Assembly: GCA_964017155.1 (NCBI GenBank)
Contig: OZ024857.1
Span: forward strand, 3,811,369 to 3,875,368
DNA length: 64,000 bases
Source: Oasisia sp. SBJ-2009
Taxonomy: Eukaryota > Annelida > Polychaeta > Sabellida > Siboglinidae
Direction of reading: 5' to 3'
The notes under the pieces are model-generated. The model had not been told where the DNA came from. It worked only from the letters and a program-made list of their open reading frames with translations, and did not search any database. Position numbers and translations under genes: made by a program. Of the stretch, positions 50,201 through 63,301 are shown one piece after another. Numbering within the stretch: position 1 is the stretch's first letter; the number at the start of each line of letters is the position of its first letter.

Positions 50201-50670
50201 TGGTGTTATGCACCTAAAAGACTTTACACAAGCTAATCATTTGCATCTACAATCAAATTTTTCACATTAGTGGTATCCTCCGAAAGTGGTCTTAAAGTGG
50301 GAAAATCTAGCAAAATCACCGACACCATTCCATCTCGGTTCTTGCAACCAATCACAACCCCGCTTCTATCTGCACTTTGGAAAAGTAATACGTCGCGGAG
50401 TCGTCTGTTGGTTCAGCTGTCATAACAGAGAACCAAGCGGTTCGCTAAAACTGCCTTACACGTCGGTTTACAACAAAATCGCGACAGCAATATGTCACAC
50501 GGTTCCTCATACGCTTGTAGCAACAGTACAGTGAAAGCCAGTATCAGTAAGCTGTCTTTTTGTTACCCTTTGAATTGACCAGAATTGAAACAGTGGTCCA
50601 GTCGATTCGTTGGGACAGTCACAGATGCGGATGCGGATGCCAGGCGGATGCCAGGCGACCGGGTTGGATT

Positions 50671-52149
50671 GACCTAACTATGAAAACGACCGCCAGCAGC
50701 CGCCAAACTTCTCCTCACTTGTCTTACATACATATACATACACTACGTTATAAAATAAAATCAGTTCCATTTCTCTAACGAAGAAAATCCATAAAACAAA
50801 CACGCAGATGTCGACGGCAATTTCGTCTGCCGCTGCCCGGTACCATAAAATCGCTAACATAAGTTAGCCTTACACAAAATGCCATTAGACCGCACGTTTG
50901 TGCGCGCGATTATTTATAGACTTTACTTACTGCATTCGCACGCGCAAAATAGTTTAATTAATTGTAAATAATATAGTAATAATTAATTAGTATCACTATG
51001 CTTTGCAGGAATTATAAGTTTTATTATAATATAATAATATTTTATTTACGCCACATCCATAATTGGTTTCGGCGCTTCACAACATACTGCTATTTAAAAT
51101 ACAATAAGAAGAATACTACCCATACATAATATTTCAAAATAAATAATGAATATGTAGGTGTCTATATAATTAACTAAGTGACCTATCAGTATTAAAAAAA
51201 AAACATACAAATTCCATAACAACAATAGTGGTAAATTAATGTAAAGGTAATAAATAATTAAGATTGTAAAATAATTACGACGTAACAATAATTTTCATTC
51301 AGCACATACACCCAGTATGCATAAGAAAATAGTATACATTTTTCTACTCATGAATTATATTTCCACCACCAGATATGTAATAATAATTATTTTTGGACAA
51401 AACACTGTATTAATTATCGGGACAATAAATCACTGAAATTTAAGCAGAATATGAATTTAATATGGGAAATATATGATGGTAGAAAAAGAAGGTTATGGAG
51501 CATTCAAAAATAATAATATGTTATTGTTTCGTTATCATTGTTAAAAACATCGTTTATATAATATAAGCTTGCATGCTTGCAGTACACGCGGGATGTTTAT
51601 AGAAATATTCTGAAAATTAACAATGTGACATCATCGAACAACACGTAATTTTATGCAAACACATGCATTTTTTTATTTTTTTAATATTACCTGTGGGTAG
51701 CATTCTTCTTATTGCATATATTTTAATAACATCATATTGTGAAGCGCCACAAACAATTATGGATTTGGCGCTATAAGAAAAAAAATATTATAATTATATT
51801 ATAAGAAAACTTAACATTTTCTGAAGATCTTTGTAATGATAATAATTAATTATTACTTGATTAATTAAACTATTTCGCGCGTGCGAACGCAGTAAATAAA
51901 GTTTATAAATATTCGCGTGCACCACCGCGCCGCCTAACGTTATTTTGTGTAAATCTAACTTTTATAGCGATGTTACGGTAACCGAAGAGCCTGAGTTGCC
52001 GACGGGATCTGCGATCGAGTTACTTTTGTGAATTTTCTTCGTTAGAGGAATGCAAGTGATTTTATTTTATAACATAGTGTATGTATATGTATGTAAGACA
52101 AGTGATGAGAAGTTTGGCGGCTGCTGGCGGTCGTTTTCATGGTTAGGTC
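50671..52149. mobile_element. second foldback element, 1.48 kb
   Basis: Ends GACCTAACTATGAAAACGAC and its near reverse complement (with CATGGTTAGGTC) bound arms of about 465 bp (50671 to about 51135 and about 51685 to 52149) around a loop of about 550 bp. The arms share GGCGGCTGCTGGCGG and the TATAAAGTTT...CGCG block in opposite orientation, with substitutions and small indels. No target duplication is clear. The inner arm ends carry a GGCGCTATAAGAA motif like LINE/SINE tails. No coding capacity. Confidence 0.8.
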
Positions 52150-53340
52150 GGACAGTACATGTCATTGTTGACACCAGTCGATGCCGTGTCTGCCTCTGGA
52201 CTGGTTGTTTCTCTTCTCGTCATTTCAATTTCCCTTGGGTCTTCACCACCACGCACATCTGGTCTGTCTGACAACACAGGAAATCTATATTCAGCCACTT
52301 CTGAATCCGTGCTATTTCCGTCAGACGAAGAATAAGAAAATCCATGTTATTATTTACGCTCTTTTGTGAGCGCAAACACACAATTACTACAATTTTTTCT
52401 GCTAAACCGCTGACGTTAAAAATGTGATTGAGGTTGGAAATTGTTAGTTTTTCTTAGCTCTATTAGGCCCATATCACCAAACCGTTGCCTTTGTTTTCCC
52501 TTTAAAATCATTATAGTGTTGAACATATTATACTAAAGTAATGGCATGCAGATACTTCGCGGCAGATACAACAACCTAATCATCAGTTGAAACCACTCAT
52601 CATTAATTATAATATGTCAAACAATTACAGCAATATTTTGCATTATCATTACACTCGTCAATAAAAATACTTATCAGCTTTGGAATTTCCGTCATCACAA
52701 ACCTTACAATCATTAAGATATTGTATTAACAAATGGCTTGCAGATAATCTACTGTCTAATCACACTCTGACTCGCAGTTGGAACACACGAAATACGGGAG
52801 CCCTGGTGTACACTCATTGTGAGCCCAATTCTTGCATTCTTGGCATTGAACCCAAACTCCTCGTGGCCTACTGCAACTGAATGGTTCTCCCCACACCAAA
52901 CAAGGTAGCAGCATCATGTTCCACTATTCAACGTTAGTTTGTGTTCACTCGTTTGGCAGAAAAGACAGGGGGCCGTATTATCCCCAGGGGCCGTTTTGCC
53001 ACATGTACACACTTGCAAGGCGCGCACATTCACGCGCACTCTCTCATAAAAACAAGTACACTCTCAATTTGTTTTCTGTATTTTCCCTGGCGGATAGTGT
53101 CCCAAAGGTTCACCTTCAAGGGTAAAAGTATAATGTTTTAAAATAACACGAATACACAGAGAAATACGCGAACGCATCCGCGAACATACTCGCACAGGAA
53201 ATAGAAGAATAGGCGCAGGCGCAAACGTTCACTGCTTTGCCAGGAAGTTGCGCATTGCGCAACTGCGGATTCGCACAATTAGTGGTCACGTGATTGCGGT
53301 TTCCGCCCAACAACGAGACAACGAGAAGGGCGTAAGATGT
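52150..53340. other. intergenic, nothing recognised
   Basis: Mixed-composition sequence without clear repeats or exons. Confidence 0.35.
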
Positions 53341-53352
53341 ATGTAAGATATA

Positions 53353-53634
53353 ATGCAAAGCGAAATGGATCCGCTGCAGGTCAGTTTTCTCACTTCTTTT
53401 GTCGTTTTCTTACTCGCCGTCTATAGCTGCTCGTTATCAATACACTTACCATTAAATCGCTTCAGTGTTGTTGTAACAAACGGCCACGCCGACATCGAGA
53501 TGTGGACTATAGAGTCTAGGCCCTGCCAACTATACGACGCTCACGATACGGCCATCGGATTGGAACTCGAAGAGGCTTGCATATTGAACGTCGGTCGCAC
53601 GGGAAGATACATCAGATTCAATTCAAGTTATTGA
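53353..53634 (+). CDS. hypothetical secreted or membrane ORF, possibly lectin-like
   Basis: The first ATG at 53353 gives 93 codons: MQSEMDPLQVSFLTSFVVFL with a hydrophobic stretch to about residue 35, then FSVVVTNGHADIEMWTI, PCQLYD and ACILNVGRTGRYIRF. The pattern of a cysteine and then GRYIRF near the end loosely recalls galactose-binding-like (F5/8 C or fucolectin) domains, but the fragment is too short to be sure. A possible donor (CTGCAGGTCAGT) and acceptor (GTCTATAG) inside the frame mean that the true exon limits may differ. Confidence 0.3.
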   Translation: MQSEMDPLQVSFLTSFVVFLLAVYSCSLSIHLPLNRFSVVVTNGHADIEMWTIESRPCQLYDAHDTAIGLELEEACILNVGRTGRYIRFNSSY

Positions 53635-53957
53635 AGCGGCTGCCGACTTTATTCACAGTTATCGGACGTTAAATGTTAGGGTGTTATAGGGTGTAGATCA
53701 GTGTAATTTATTTTCGGAAACCATGGTCGGGAGGAGAGTAAACTCCTTTCGCTGTTGAAGCATTGGGAAATCAGACTGCCTCCTCCCCGAAAGGGGTTGG
53801 AGGTTCGCCGGCTTGCAGATTCCTTCCATGGCTTACCCGCCGTCTTCAACTGTCAGTTATCTTAACCAGATATGTATCATATCTAATCTAAATGACTGGT
53901 TGATTGTCGACGGTGTCTTTTTCGTCATTCGATGTATCATTTTGTTAGGTAATAAAA

Positions 53958-54054
53958 CAATACTTCAAGATGGTCGACGATCTTCCGTGTGGCGATTGAG
54001 AATTCTTTCTTTTTCGGTTTAGGATGCAGATTGTTGACGACGAAGAGGCCACAT
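53958..54054 (+). repeat. 97-bp dispersed repeat, copy 1
   Basis: Starts CAATACTTCAAGATGGTCGA and differs from 63302-63398 at only four positions. Flanks are unrelated. Confidence 0.85.
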
Positions 54055-54159
54055 ATCTAGGGTGTGTTGATGGATAGATCGTCGCAATTGTGCCTCGAAA
54101 TGTTATTCATTTTCATTAGAATAACGTATCTCCTATACGCTTCGATGGTGAAGTGCGCC

Positions 54160-54296
<137 letters not shown>

Positions 54297-54562
54297 GTTC
54301 CGCCATGAACATTCTTCAGTTGTGAACGTCGCCGCGAACAGGTATCAAAACACTACCACCCCCCCCCCCTCCAATGCAGCGCCACCGTCTTGTCTTCCGA
54401 GGTCAATATCCGACGACCGAGAAATTGCGAACGTCACCGCAAAAATTGTCAACACGTCCCATTTCGATGTCGTGTCATGTTGAAAATACGGCTCACGCAG
54501 CTCTCTTCACAAGACAGCGCCGCCCGTATGTGCAGTCACACCACGCACACATACATATCACC

Positions 54563-54574
54563 ACAGACACACAC

Positions 54575-54632
<58 letters not shown>

Positions 54633-54704
54633 ACACACACACCACACACGCACGCATCACAACAGACACGCACACACGCACGCACGCACGCACGCACGCA
54701 CGCA

Positions 54705-54798
<94 letters not shown>

Positions 54799-54800
54799 CA
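54563..54800. repeat. (CA)n with CGCA blocks
   Basis: CA repeats interrupted by ACGCACGC and by a duplicated ATCACCACAGACAC motif. Confidence 0.93.
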
Positions 54801-55317
54801 CCACAGACACATTCACTGCGAAGAGAAATTTGTGTTCTGTCTATGCATGTGTTATGGTAATGCAATGTTTAAGATGCACTCAGGCAAGCATAATTTTGTT
54901 TTCCCATTTTAACTCCACTTTCTTTTTTATGACACCAGAAATATTATTGTGAGGAAACTGTTTAAATGTCATAGCATAAGTGATGGATGTATTCAGTAGG
55001 ATATTCTCAGTTGCATGTGCATACACACACGAAGGCATGCAGGCACACACATGTACACAAACACACACACAGCACATAGACATGTACACATACATACACA
55101 CACAAGCACATAAGGCAAGTACGTGCACACAAATGTAAATTAATACACAAACAAACAAACACACAAGTAAATGTAGACATAATCAGTTGTTTGCATTATG
55201 GTTTTTTCTGGAATAATTTGATTGTGGTGATGTACAGATTCAGCTACCTGGTAAATTTCTAACTGTGGCTCCTCAGTAGCACCTACTACTGTCTTAGAGG
55301 AGTCTCTGTGTTACAGG

Positions 55318-55610
55318 CGATGAAGGTGTCAATGTGTTTCAGGCTCTAACAGTGTCAGTGTGTTGCATGCATTAACATTTGTCAGTTTGTTGCAAGCTCT
55401 CACAATGTCGGTGTGTTGCACGCATTAACATTTATAAGTGTGTTGCAGGCTGTCACAATGTCAGTGTGTTGCAAGCTCAAACAGTGTCAGTGTGTTGCTC
55501 GCATTAACATTTGTAAGTGTGTTGCAAGTTCTCACAATGTCACTGTGTTGCACGCATTAACATTTGTCAGTGTGTTGCAGGCATAAACAGTGTCAACGTG
55601 GGGTAGGTTC
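55318..55610. repeat. 53-bp dimeric minisatellite
   Basis: About five units, each a pair of related half-units: TGTGTTGCACGCATTAACAT and following (27 bp), and TGTGTTGCAAGCTCTCACAA and following (26 bp). Confidence 0.8.
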
Positions 55611-56034
55611 TAACAGGATGACAACTCTGACCTGTTGCCATGGTGATGTGGTCATCGATGCTGGGCCCACTTCTATCAAGGCTTGCTATGTAAGGTCTGC
55701 TATGCTGACATATTGCCATGGTGATTAACTATGTTTGCACACATTTCCATGGCTGTCACAAAACTGGTATATGTATAATATATTCCTATTCCTAATTAGT
55801 TCTGTTGATTAGTTGCACATCTCTCATGTTGTTAGGTAACGTTGAAGTCTGAATGCAAAATATATATATATTGTCCCATTATATTTTTGTGTAATGGGCT
55901 TCATGCTACAACCATTCTTTGAAATTATTAATTCTTTAACATTTGACAGCGGAGGTTACCAGCTCCTAGGTTTTTTCATTTACTGTTTTCTCCTTATGAC
56001 TACAACATGCATGTTGAAGGTTTACTCCCTGATT

Positions 56035-56165
56035 AGGCTATCTTTGTTCTGGTGGGCTGTATATTTTGGTGGGTTATCTTTATTCTGGTGGGGTCATCTG
56101 TATTCTGGTGGGCTGTCTATATTCTGGTGGGTTATCTTGATTTTGTTGGGGTGTCTTTATTTTGA
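56035..56165. repeat. about 21-bp minisatellite
   Basis: Six imperfect units of TCTGGTGGGTTATCTTTAT type. A Trp/Gly-rich frame through it is a by-product. Confidence 0.75.
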
Positions 56166-57639
56166 AGACATGTCTGTATTCTGCTGAACTGTTGACTGAA
56201 ATATATGACTATTTTTGTGACTGGTTACAAATTGTTTGTCCACTCTTTGCACACCAAACTTCAAAACATTTCTTTTGTTGTGTTATCATGTCAACCCTAG
56301 ATAATATGACCTGCCACAGGTCATTCATTGCTTACTGCGGTTGATGTGACAAGATGATAGCAACAATAGTGTACGTTGATAAACTATGTCCAGTGTTTTA
56401 TGCATGTCACATGTGAGCACATTTTCTGTTTATATTTATTGCAGTTTGATATGTGTTTATGTATTAATCGTTAACAACCCAACATCCATGTAAGCTGATA
56501 CCTAGGTGAACATAAATGTGATGTGAACAAATAAAACTTGTTTTCCATGCAAATATAATAATAAAATTCAATGTGTTAACTTAATTATTACATTTTAACT
56601 TGCGGTCAACTTAAGTTGTATTCCTTATCTAATGATGCTGGTTATCTGCTTTCAGGGATTGTCTCTCACTCCCTCTCTCTCCCTTCCTCTCTTTTGAACG
56701 TTTGACATGTGTATAAAATATGTGTGGTGGCTGCTTCACAGCATGGATGTGCACGCATGTCACTGTACTTAGAATGCTGTTATAACCATGTAACACCTAA
56801 TGTACCTATTACGTACTATTTACCATCTGTGTGCAATATGCCCCAGCGGTTGAGTAGTGACTGTAGTAATATAGGTTTGTGTGTAAAAGTATAACATTAA
56901 CGTGTGTTGAACCCATAAAAACAACTATTTCATAAACATGACATCCTGTTGCTATGCTACATTAATTCCCAAGGCAGTCTAGATCCCATAAATAAATGCA
57001 TATCTGAACAGCTAGAAGTGTTGGCGGGTGTAGTGAAGTTAGAATTATACACAGGTGAGTTATATATAAAGGTGGAGGAGTTTTAAGAATGCATGATCAT
57101 GGTTTCATTTATATGGATATGTGTTATTTATATGTAACATAGAGTATCTAAGAAATTAGATAAACAGTAACATATTACCATGTAGTTTTATATTTATTCT
57201 CTAAACTCCGCTGTGAATGTTGATTGCTATTTACACAAATATTTCCATTCCCTTGGAAGAAAGATTGAAATTGAATGGAACATAATTGTCAAAACATTTC
57301 ATAAATGGTAAGTTAAGTACTTCATAGATAAAAAAAAGATGAATTAATGCATACAACAGTGCCACGCTGTTATAAAGCCTTAGTAGCACAAAGCAGTGTA
57401 CATACACACTGAGAAAACAATTTTGTGCATATGCACGGGTTTACTAATTTGTCAGCAGATGGTGTAAGCCAAGTTAATACAATCCATATTCTTAATCTGT
57501 GCCATCACTGTCACGTTCACAACATCTTTCACTTTAGATGTGTTCACCATCTATTTCTTTTCAGGTACATTCTTCAACTCTTTCTCTTCACCAACATTCT
57601 TTCCCTACCGGTATCTATCTCTCTACCTCATTATCTGGC

Positions 57640-57783
57640 TCTCTCACTCTTTATCTCTCTCCCTCTCTCTCTTCAGCCACGTTCACTGTCACTATTCAGA
57701 CATGTACACTATCCTCTCTTTCTTTCGATCTCTCATTCTCTCTTTCTCTCTCTGTCTCTCTCTCCGTCTCCGTCTCCGTCTCC

Positions 57784-57848
<65 letters not shown>

Positions 57849-58170
57849 TGTCTCTGTCTGTCTGTCTTTCTCTGTATGTCTCTCTCTCTCTGTCTCTGTC
57901 TCTGTCTGTGTGTGTCTCTCGCTGTCTCGCTGTCTCGCTGTCTCGCTGTCTCGCTGTCTCGCTGTCTCGCTGTCTTGCTGTCTCGCTGTCTCGCTCTCTC
58001 GCTCTCTCGCTCTCTCTCGCTGTCTCGCTGTCTCGCTGTCTCGCTGTCTCGCGCTCTCGCTCTCTCTCTCTCTCACTCTCATCACCCACTCTCACCCACT
58101 TTACTCTCTTCTGTTGTGGACACCACCTCTCTCTCTCTCTCCATATCTCTCTCTGTCTCTCTCTCTCCCC
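57640..58170. repeat. CT-rich tract with TCTCGCTG octamer repeats
   Basis: (CT)n and CTGT blocks surround about 16 copies of TCTCGCTG-type octamers (57916-58050). Confidence 0.93.
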
Positions 58171-61020
58171 CCAGCCAATCAGATATGTCGGATTGAAGTC
58201 TCCATTTTTGTAATAGCAGCAGTCTGAAACATGAGGTTTCTTCAGCACATGGTCCACCACTGGGATATGGGCTTTACTTACATCCTTGACTTCTTGTAAC
58301 TACCATACTTTGATATGGGTGCTGCAGCCCTCAACATATTCTACGCTAACCTTTACAAGAGTTATGATTGTTGTGTAACTTGATAACCTGGCAGAACTCT
58401 GACGCTGGCCATATGATGCTGCCAGCGAGAAACATGTTATCTGCCTTCTTCTACAGCCCACATGTAGGTCTTACGTTATACGTGTGTGAGTTGGATATTA
58501 ATCGCTCTTTGTTTGGCAATCAAGATGCGATATTCCTGCTTATGTATACAAGTAGCTCATTGCATTTCTAAAATACCACAACACCAGCTACACTTATTAA
58601 ATGGAATCAATGTGTGTGCACACAACATGTAGTGTTTGCATAAGGAACACCAGCAGGGAATGAACCTGCCACACACAACACTGAACCGACATTACTAAAC
58701 TATGCAAGTGAACAAAATGATTTAGAGAAACACTTGACAGGGCGGCTTTAGTGTTAAAACAGTATTTTTATGTATGCATTGTTTTAATTATTTATTTTTA
58801 AATATTGTTTTGAAATAATGGTCAAATAAAAACAAATTCTTCTTTTATAATGAAAATGAAAATATGTAGGTATAAGATATCTTCGATATTTTCGTTATGT
58901 GTCAGTGTTAGTTGTTTACTGATCAATGCAGGTACTTTGTCACGTGTTGTGTACACGTATGAAAGTAAATAAATATTAATTTAACATTAATTAATATCTC
59001 ATTGAAAAGATTATAACCAAAGGTTATACTAGATAACATATACATGTATAAATAAACGTAACCAAATTTTAACAAGTATCTTAACATTGAATGATCGCAA
59101 TTATTTATTCATACATTGAATGTATTATTATTAATATATTATAGTTCGATTTATTTATTTACTGACGATTAAAGATGTAGTAGTATATTTAAATAGTAAC
59201 AATGATTGTATCTTAGCTATTTACTATTTACGTACGTGCAACAAATTAACTAAAGCTTATCGTGAAGCTGAGATGTTGTGTACGATTAAAATAAAACAAA
59301 ATGTGTTTTAAAGTTAAACATTAAAAGCCTTGAATTAAATTAAATTAATATTTTCTTAATACCTTAAAAATAACAGACAATGTCACACATTTACTGTTTT
59401 AAAGAAAAACTTTGAAAAAGAAAAAAAGAGGGAATGAGGAAGTGGGAGACACTGTGTACATAGCCTGTAGTACAATCTAATGTAACTAGTTCGGCCAGAG
59501 ATACCTCATCGGTTGCTCCTCATAACGTTCCCTGGCACGGTTGGTCACAATCCTTACTCCCTCACAACTGACCGACTTCCGCCGGAAGTGTTCCTATGGG
59601 AGGGAAATACCTGGCCCAAACCCCTGTGCGCCAGACAGGTTGTGACCTCCATAGGGCGAGCGTCACTGGTACCCCCTTCCGCCACGTGCGGTCGAAACAC
59701 TCAGTTGCAATGAAGGTAGCCATTTTGTTTGCTTATAAACCCATGTCGAGCCTTAGCTGGTGAAATTGTGGTATCAACTTGTAAGACACGTGAGCTAATA
59801 CATCTGACGTTATTTATGTTGCAGCATTACTTTATAACTACGCTTATATGTCATACTATATCATATGATACATCAAACATGTTAACATGCATAACTATAA
59901 TTATTAATGTTGACTTATGCAGATTCATGGTTCTATAGCGGAAGTTGGGCAACAATATGGCACACACATTGCCGACGTTTTCTCCTTCATAAAATTAAAT
60001 AAGGCATTATTTTTAAACACAGATACATAATACAGTACATCCTACAGTGAATAATATAATTCGCATTGGTATATGAGAATTCATAATTTAAGATAATAAA
60101 CCGAGGTTGATTAAAACCTATTAGTTATTTGTCATTTAATTTAATTAATAAATACAATGCTTACCTACGATTTATATCGACGCAAATCAGCAAGTGCATC
60201 TATTCATTACATATCAAATATGTTCCCAAGTAATGTTTTGATTAACGAGAAATGGGTTATCTGCGTAATTATATTCACAGTAGAGTGACGCTAATATTTA
60301 TGCATAATGATAACAATTTTATTCTTACGTATGCGTGCTGGTTTGACTATGCAAGTTAGCAATATAGAATGTCGACACTGTACCACATGGCAATATATGT
60401 GATGTTCTACCCACAGTTGCATATTGCCGTTCTAAATACAATAACAACATTACACACATAATCTACCTACCTTAAAGCAATTGTCTGTAGCAGTCGTCGT
60501 TCTCTTTTTTGGCGTCTGGTTGTATATCCCAATGTTTGACGACTCCCAAACTGCAACATGTGCAGCTCATTCGAGAACAACTGTCAAAGCGTCAAATGTG
60601 TATCGTTTGCTGAATATCATATAATACGCTGCACCCGACCCAACACGAACCATCCATAAACACGTCAAAGTTGGTCTTGTACTGAAAACCAGAAGAACTG
60701 CATTTCGAATACAACTGCACTTCGACGAATCCATGCTTTCGATCGAACGCTTAAGTCATTTGTTTGTAGCAACTCTCAGGTGCAACGCGACAGAGGTTAC
60801 TAATCATACGTTGTCAATGTGTGCGTTCTTGCGCGGGACCAAGAACATACCATTGTCGGAGGCCGCACGTCAGGCTAAGAATGTCCACGGCAGTGAAGCT
60901 TTGCATTGTCTGTGCTAATTGACAATGAAACATGTCAGGTATTACCGACGGACAAAGCACGGTTGCCTTGCACAAGTAGTTTCATTCTTCTTGTCGAATG
61001 TGCAAATACCCATGACAGTA
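58171..61020. other. long intergenic stretch, no gene recognised
   Basis: Mostly AT-rich. Two GC-richer islands (59495-59700 and 60520-60920) have chance-length open frames with no family that I know; they could be unclassified repeats or untranslated exons. Confidence 0.4.
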
Positions 61021-61140
61021 CTGAATTGCGGCTTAATTAGAATGATGGAAGGGGTGGAAAGGATTGGTGTATAAAAATATGGAGGAAGAGGGGTGTAGAG
61101 GGAAAGTTATAAGGGAAATAGTAGAGATTAAAGAAAGTGA

Positions 61141-61293
61141 GGGGCCGGGGCCGGGGCCGGGGCCGGGGCCGGGGCCGGGGCCGGGGCCGGGGCCGGGGCC
61201 GGGGCCGGGGCCGGGGCCGGGGCCGGGGCCGGGGCCGGGGCCGGGGCCGGGGCCGGGGCCGGGGCCGGGGCCGGGGCCGGGGCCGGGGCCGGG
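61141..61293. repeat. (GGGGCC)25 hexanucleotide array
   Basis: About 152 bp of pure GGGGCC, starting just before the conserved EIRKGRGTTDG segment of a dead LINE. It is G-quadruplex-prone on the plus strand. The GP and GR frames through it are by-products. Confidence 0.95.
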
Positions 61294-61815
61294 GCTGGAG
61301 ATTAGAAAAGGAAGAGGAACAACGGATGGGATGTTTGCCCTGAGTTAACTAGTTGAGAAGAAACTGGAAGGACACGAGGATATGGCAATTAGATTCATAT
61401 ACCTGGAAAAGGCCTATGCCACAATCCCAAGAGAAATTACAATGGGAACACTGATGTGGATAGAGGTCCCGGGGGGGGGGGTCAAATTGGTGGAGGGGAC
61501 ACGAAAATCAGGGAGCTGTGTGGACCGGGAGTGTCAGGAGAGTCCAAAGTATATGTTGGTCTGACACAGGGGAGCGCCTTGAGCCCATTGTTGTTTATCG
61601 CTGTGGTGGAACTGATAAGCAGAATGATTTGTATAAAAGTCGTACTCCAAAAACTATTGTACGCATGTGGTCTGGCAGTGGTAGAGGATGGGGAAGCAAA
61701 TCTCCAATAACAGTTGATTGAGTGGAAAGATATGTTCAGCAGACATGGATTGAGTACGCTTGGTTAAAACGGAGGTAGTGTAAGTGGGATATAGAAGGAA
61801 AGAGCTATAAATAAA

Positions 61816-61971
61816 CCAGGAGCCGTATTCACGTCGCCCGGTTAAGCCTTCCTACCCGGATGTAACGCTATCCGCCGGATAACGGCACGTGATTCTGTAT
61901 TCTTTCACTATCGGCGGTTACGTCATTTACCTCTGGGTAGTTTATCTGATCGACATGAATACGGCTCTTGG
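61816..61971. mobile_element. 156-bp MITE in LINE
   Basis: Inverted ends CCAGGAGCCGTATTCACGTC and the reverse complement of CCAAGAGCCGTATTCATGTC interrupt the LINE frame just before DGKKL. The interior has smaller palindromes (TCCGCCGGATAACGG). No clear target duplication. Confidence 0.7.
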
Positions 61972-62104
61972 ATGGGAAGAAGCTTAAGCAAAGAGACAGT
62001 TTTGCCTACCTGGGTGGTGCGATATGTGGGGTTAACAGTTCGCCAATCTCAAAAATGGAAAACCTTTAGGGTGTGGCTTAGACGTTGGCGTGGGTGTTCA
62101 GTTA

Positions 62105-62155
62105 ACAAAAGGTAAAGGTAACTTCTTATATAGCGCAGTATCAATTCCTCAGAAA
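62105..62155 (-). mobile_element. SINE 3' tail fragment
   Basis: AAAGGTAACTTCTTATATAGCGCAGTATC and the following CCTCAG match the tail end of the SINE family, truncated after about 45 bp. Confidence 0.65.
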
Positions 62156-62189
62156 AATGTGTCCACTTATAAAGTATCACCCTGCAATC

Positions 62190-62680
62190 TGTTCTGTGCG
62201 GCTCCATTTGGCACACAGGGAGTCTTACCTCACTACCAAACAATTTAAACAAGGTTGACAAATTGAAAACAATGGCATATCCATTTCTTTGGAACAGTAA
62301 ACCCGTGGCTTTGAAAAGAGAATCACTATTAAACACATTTGCTGATGGAGGTCTTAACATTGTAGATATTAGAACTAAAATATAATCTCTATCTGTCAAA
62401 CAAGTTCTGCAATTAATTAAAGAGCATAGAGCCAAGTGGACCTTCTTAGCAGTGTATTGGCTGGGTATACACCTTAAAGAGTATGTAGTTCTGCACCGCC
62501 TTTACCCACCTTAAATGTCATGGTGCTGGTTCACGTCCGGGTAATCTAGTCGGAGAGACAAGCCGTCAATCGACGCCTTTTCGAAAACTTTCAATGTTAT
62601 TAGTAATCTCATTTCTTTCAAATTAAACCATTGCTTAGAACTGTATCAGCTTAGAACATGTTTAATGCGCTTCTTTCGAG
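62190..62680 (+). pseudogene. L1/Tx1-like LINE C-terminal fragment
   Basis: The frame reads VDKLKTMAYPFLWNSKPVAL, then KRESLLNTFADGGLNIVDIR, stop, SLSVKQVLQLI and later SRQSTP. The order FLWN...GGLNIVDI...SLK is typical of the post-polymerase region of L1-type LINEs, a clade different from the other relics here. Confidence 0.65.
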
Positions 62681-62952
62681 TTTGACTTGCTCCCCGCAAC
62701 ATAATCGGCACATCCCATGATCGTTCGACAGACAGTCACACGTGCGTGGACAGCCAGTCTCTGCCACGCCCCACGACCGTCGCCCGGTACAAAATTACGC
62801 AATATGTACTGGAGCGCCAGCGACCGATGTCGCTTCGATCAGCGCAGCAAGTTGTCTCTTGTTTCGGCCGGCCGCATCTATTCACACCACACTCATTCAA
62901 ACGGATCGTGTTTACAAACACGCCGAACGCTGATATAACCATGCGTAATATA

Positions 62953-62954
<2 letters not shown>

Positions 62955-63003
<49 letters not shown>
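62955..63003. repeat. (TA)n microsatellite
   Basis: About 49 bp of TA. Confidence 0.92.
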
Positions 63004-63007
<4 letters not shown>

Positions 63008-63301
63008 AATTGTGCACACATGTTATTACAACTGCGCTATTTTACCCAAAATAGCCTTTAAATAGATCATTTAAAAATGTATGCATAGTTAGTGCGTTCA
63101 GGTACTCCCAACGAAAATAAAAATTATCAAAGATGAGACGATCGCTCTATTAGATATCATTGAAACTATTTATTATCGAACAACTTATAAAAATAAACTA
63201 TACGATACTTTATAAGCTGCTAGATAATAATAATTTTGTTGGCAGTTATAACCATAGTCGGGCCAAACAAGCATATGAGACGGTTCACCACCACATGCAT
63301 G

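Larger units (their letters stand above)
61064..62040 (+). pseudogene. LINE reverse transcriptase with GGGGCC array and MITE inside
   Basis: Across frames the plus strand reads EIRKGRGTTDGMFALS, LVEKKLEGHEDMAIRFIYLE, KAYATIPRE, GLTQGSALSPLLFIAVVELI, LLYACGLAVVEDGEANLQ, LIEWKDMFSRHGL and, past the MITE, DGKKLKQRDSFAYLGGAICG. This is the fingers-palm-thumb order of an invertebrate LINE reverse transcriptase, with the catalytic YADD changed to YACG. Frameshifts near 61350 and 61470 disable it. Confidence 0.78.

Noticed and set aside
59495..59713. GC-richer block with a 66-codon frame
   Set aside because: I could not tie it to any protein, RNA or transposon family; it is possibly an unclassified repeat.
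61064..61348. Gly-Pro and Gly-Arg repeat proteins
   Set aside because: They come from reading the GGGGCC array; only the flanking LINE residues are meaningful.
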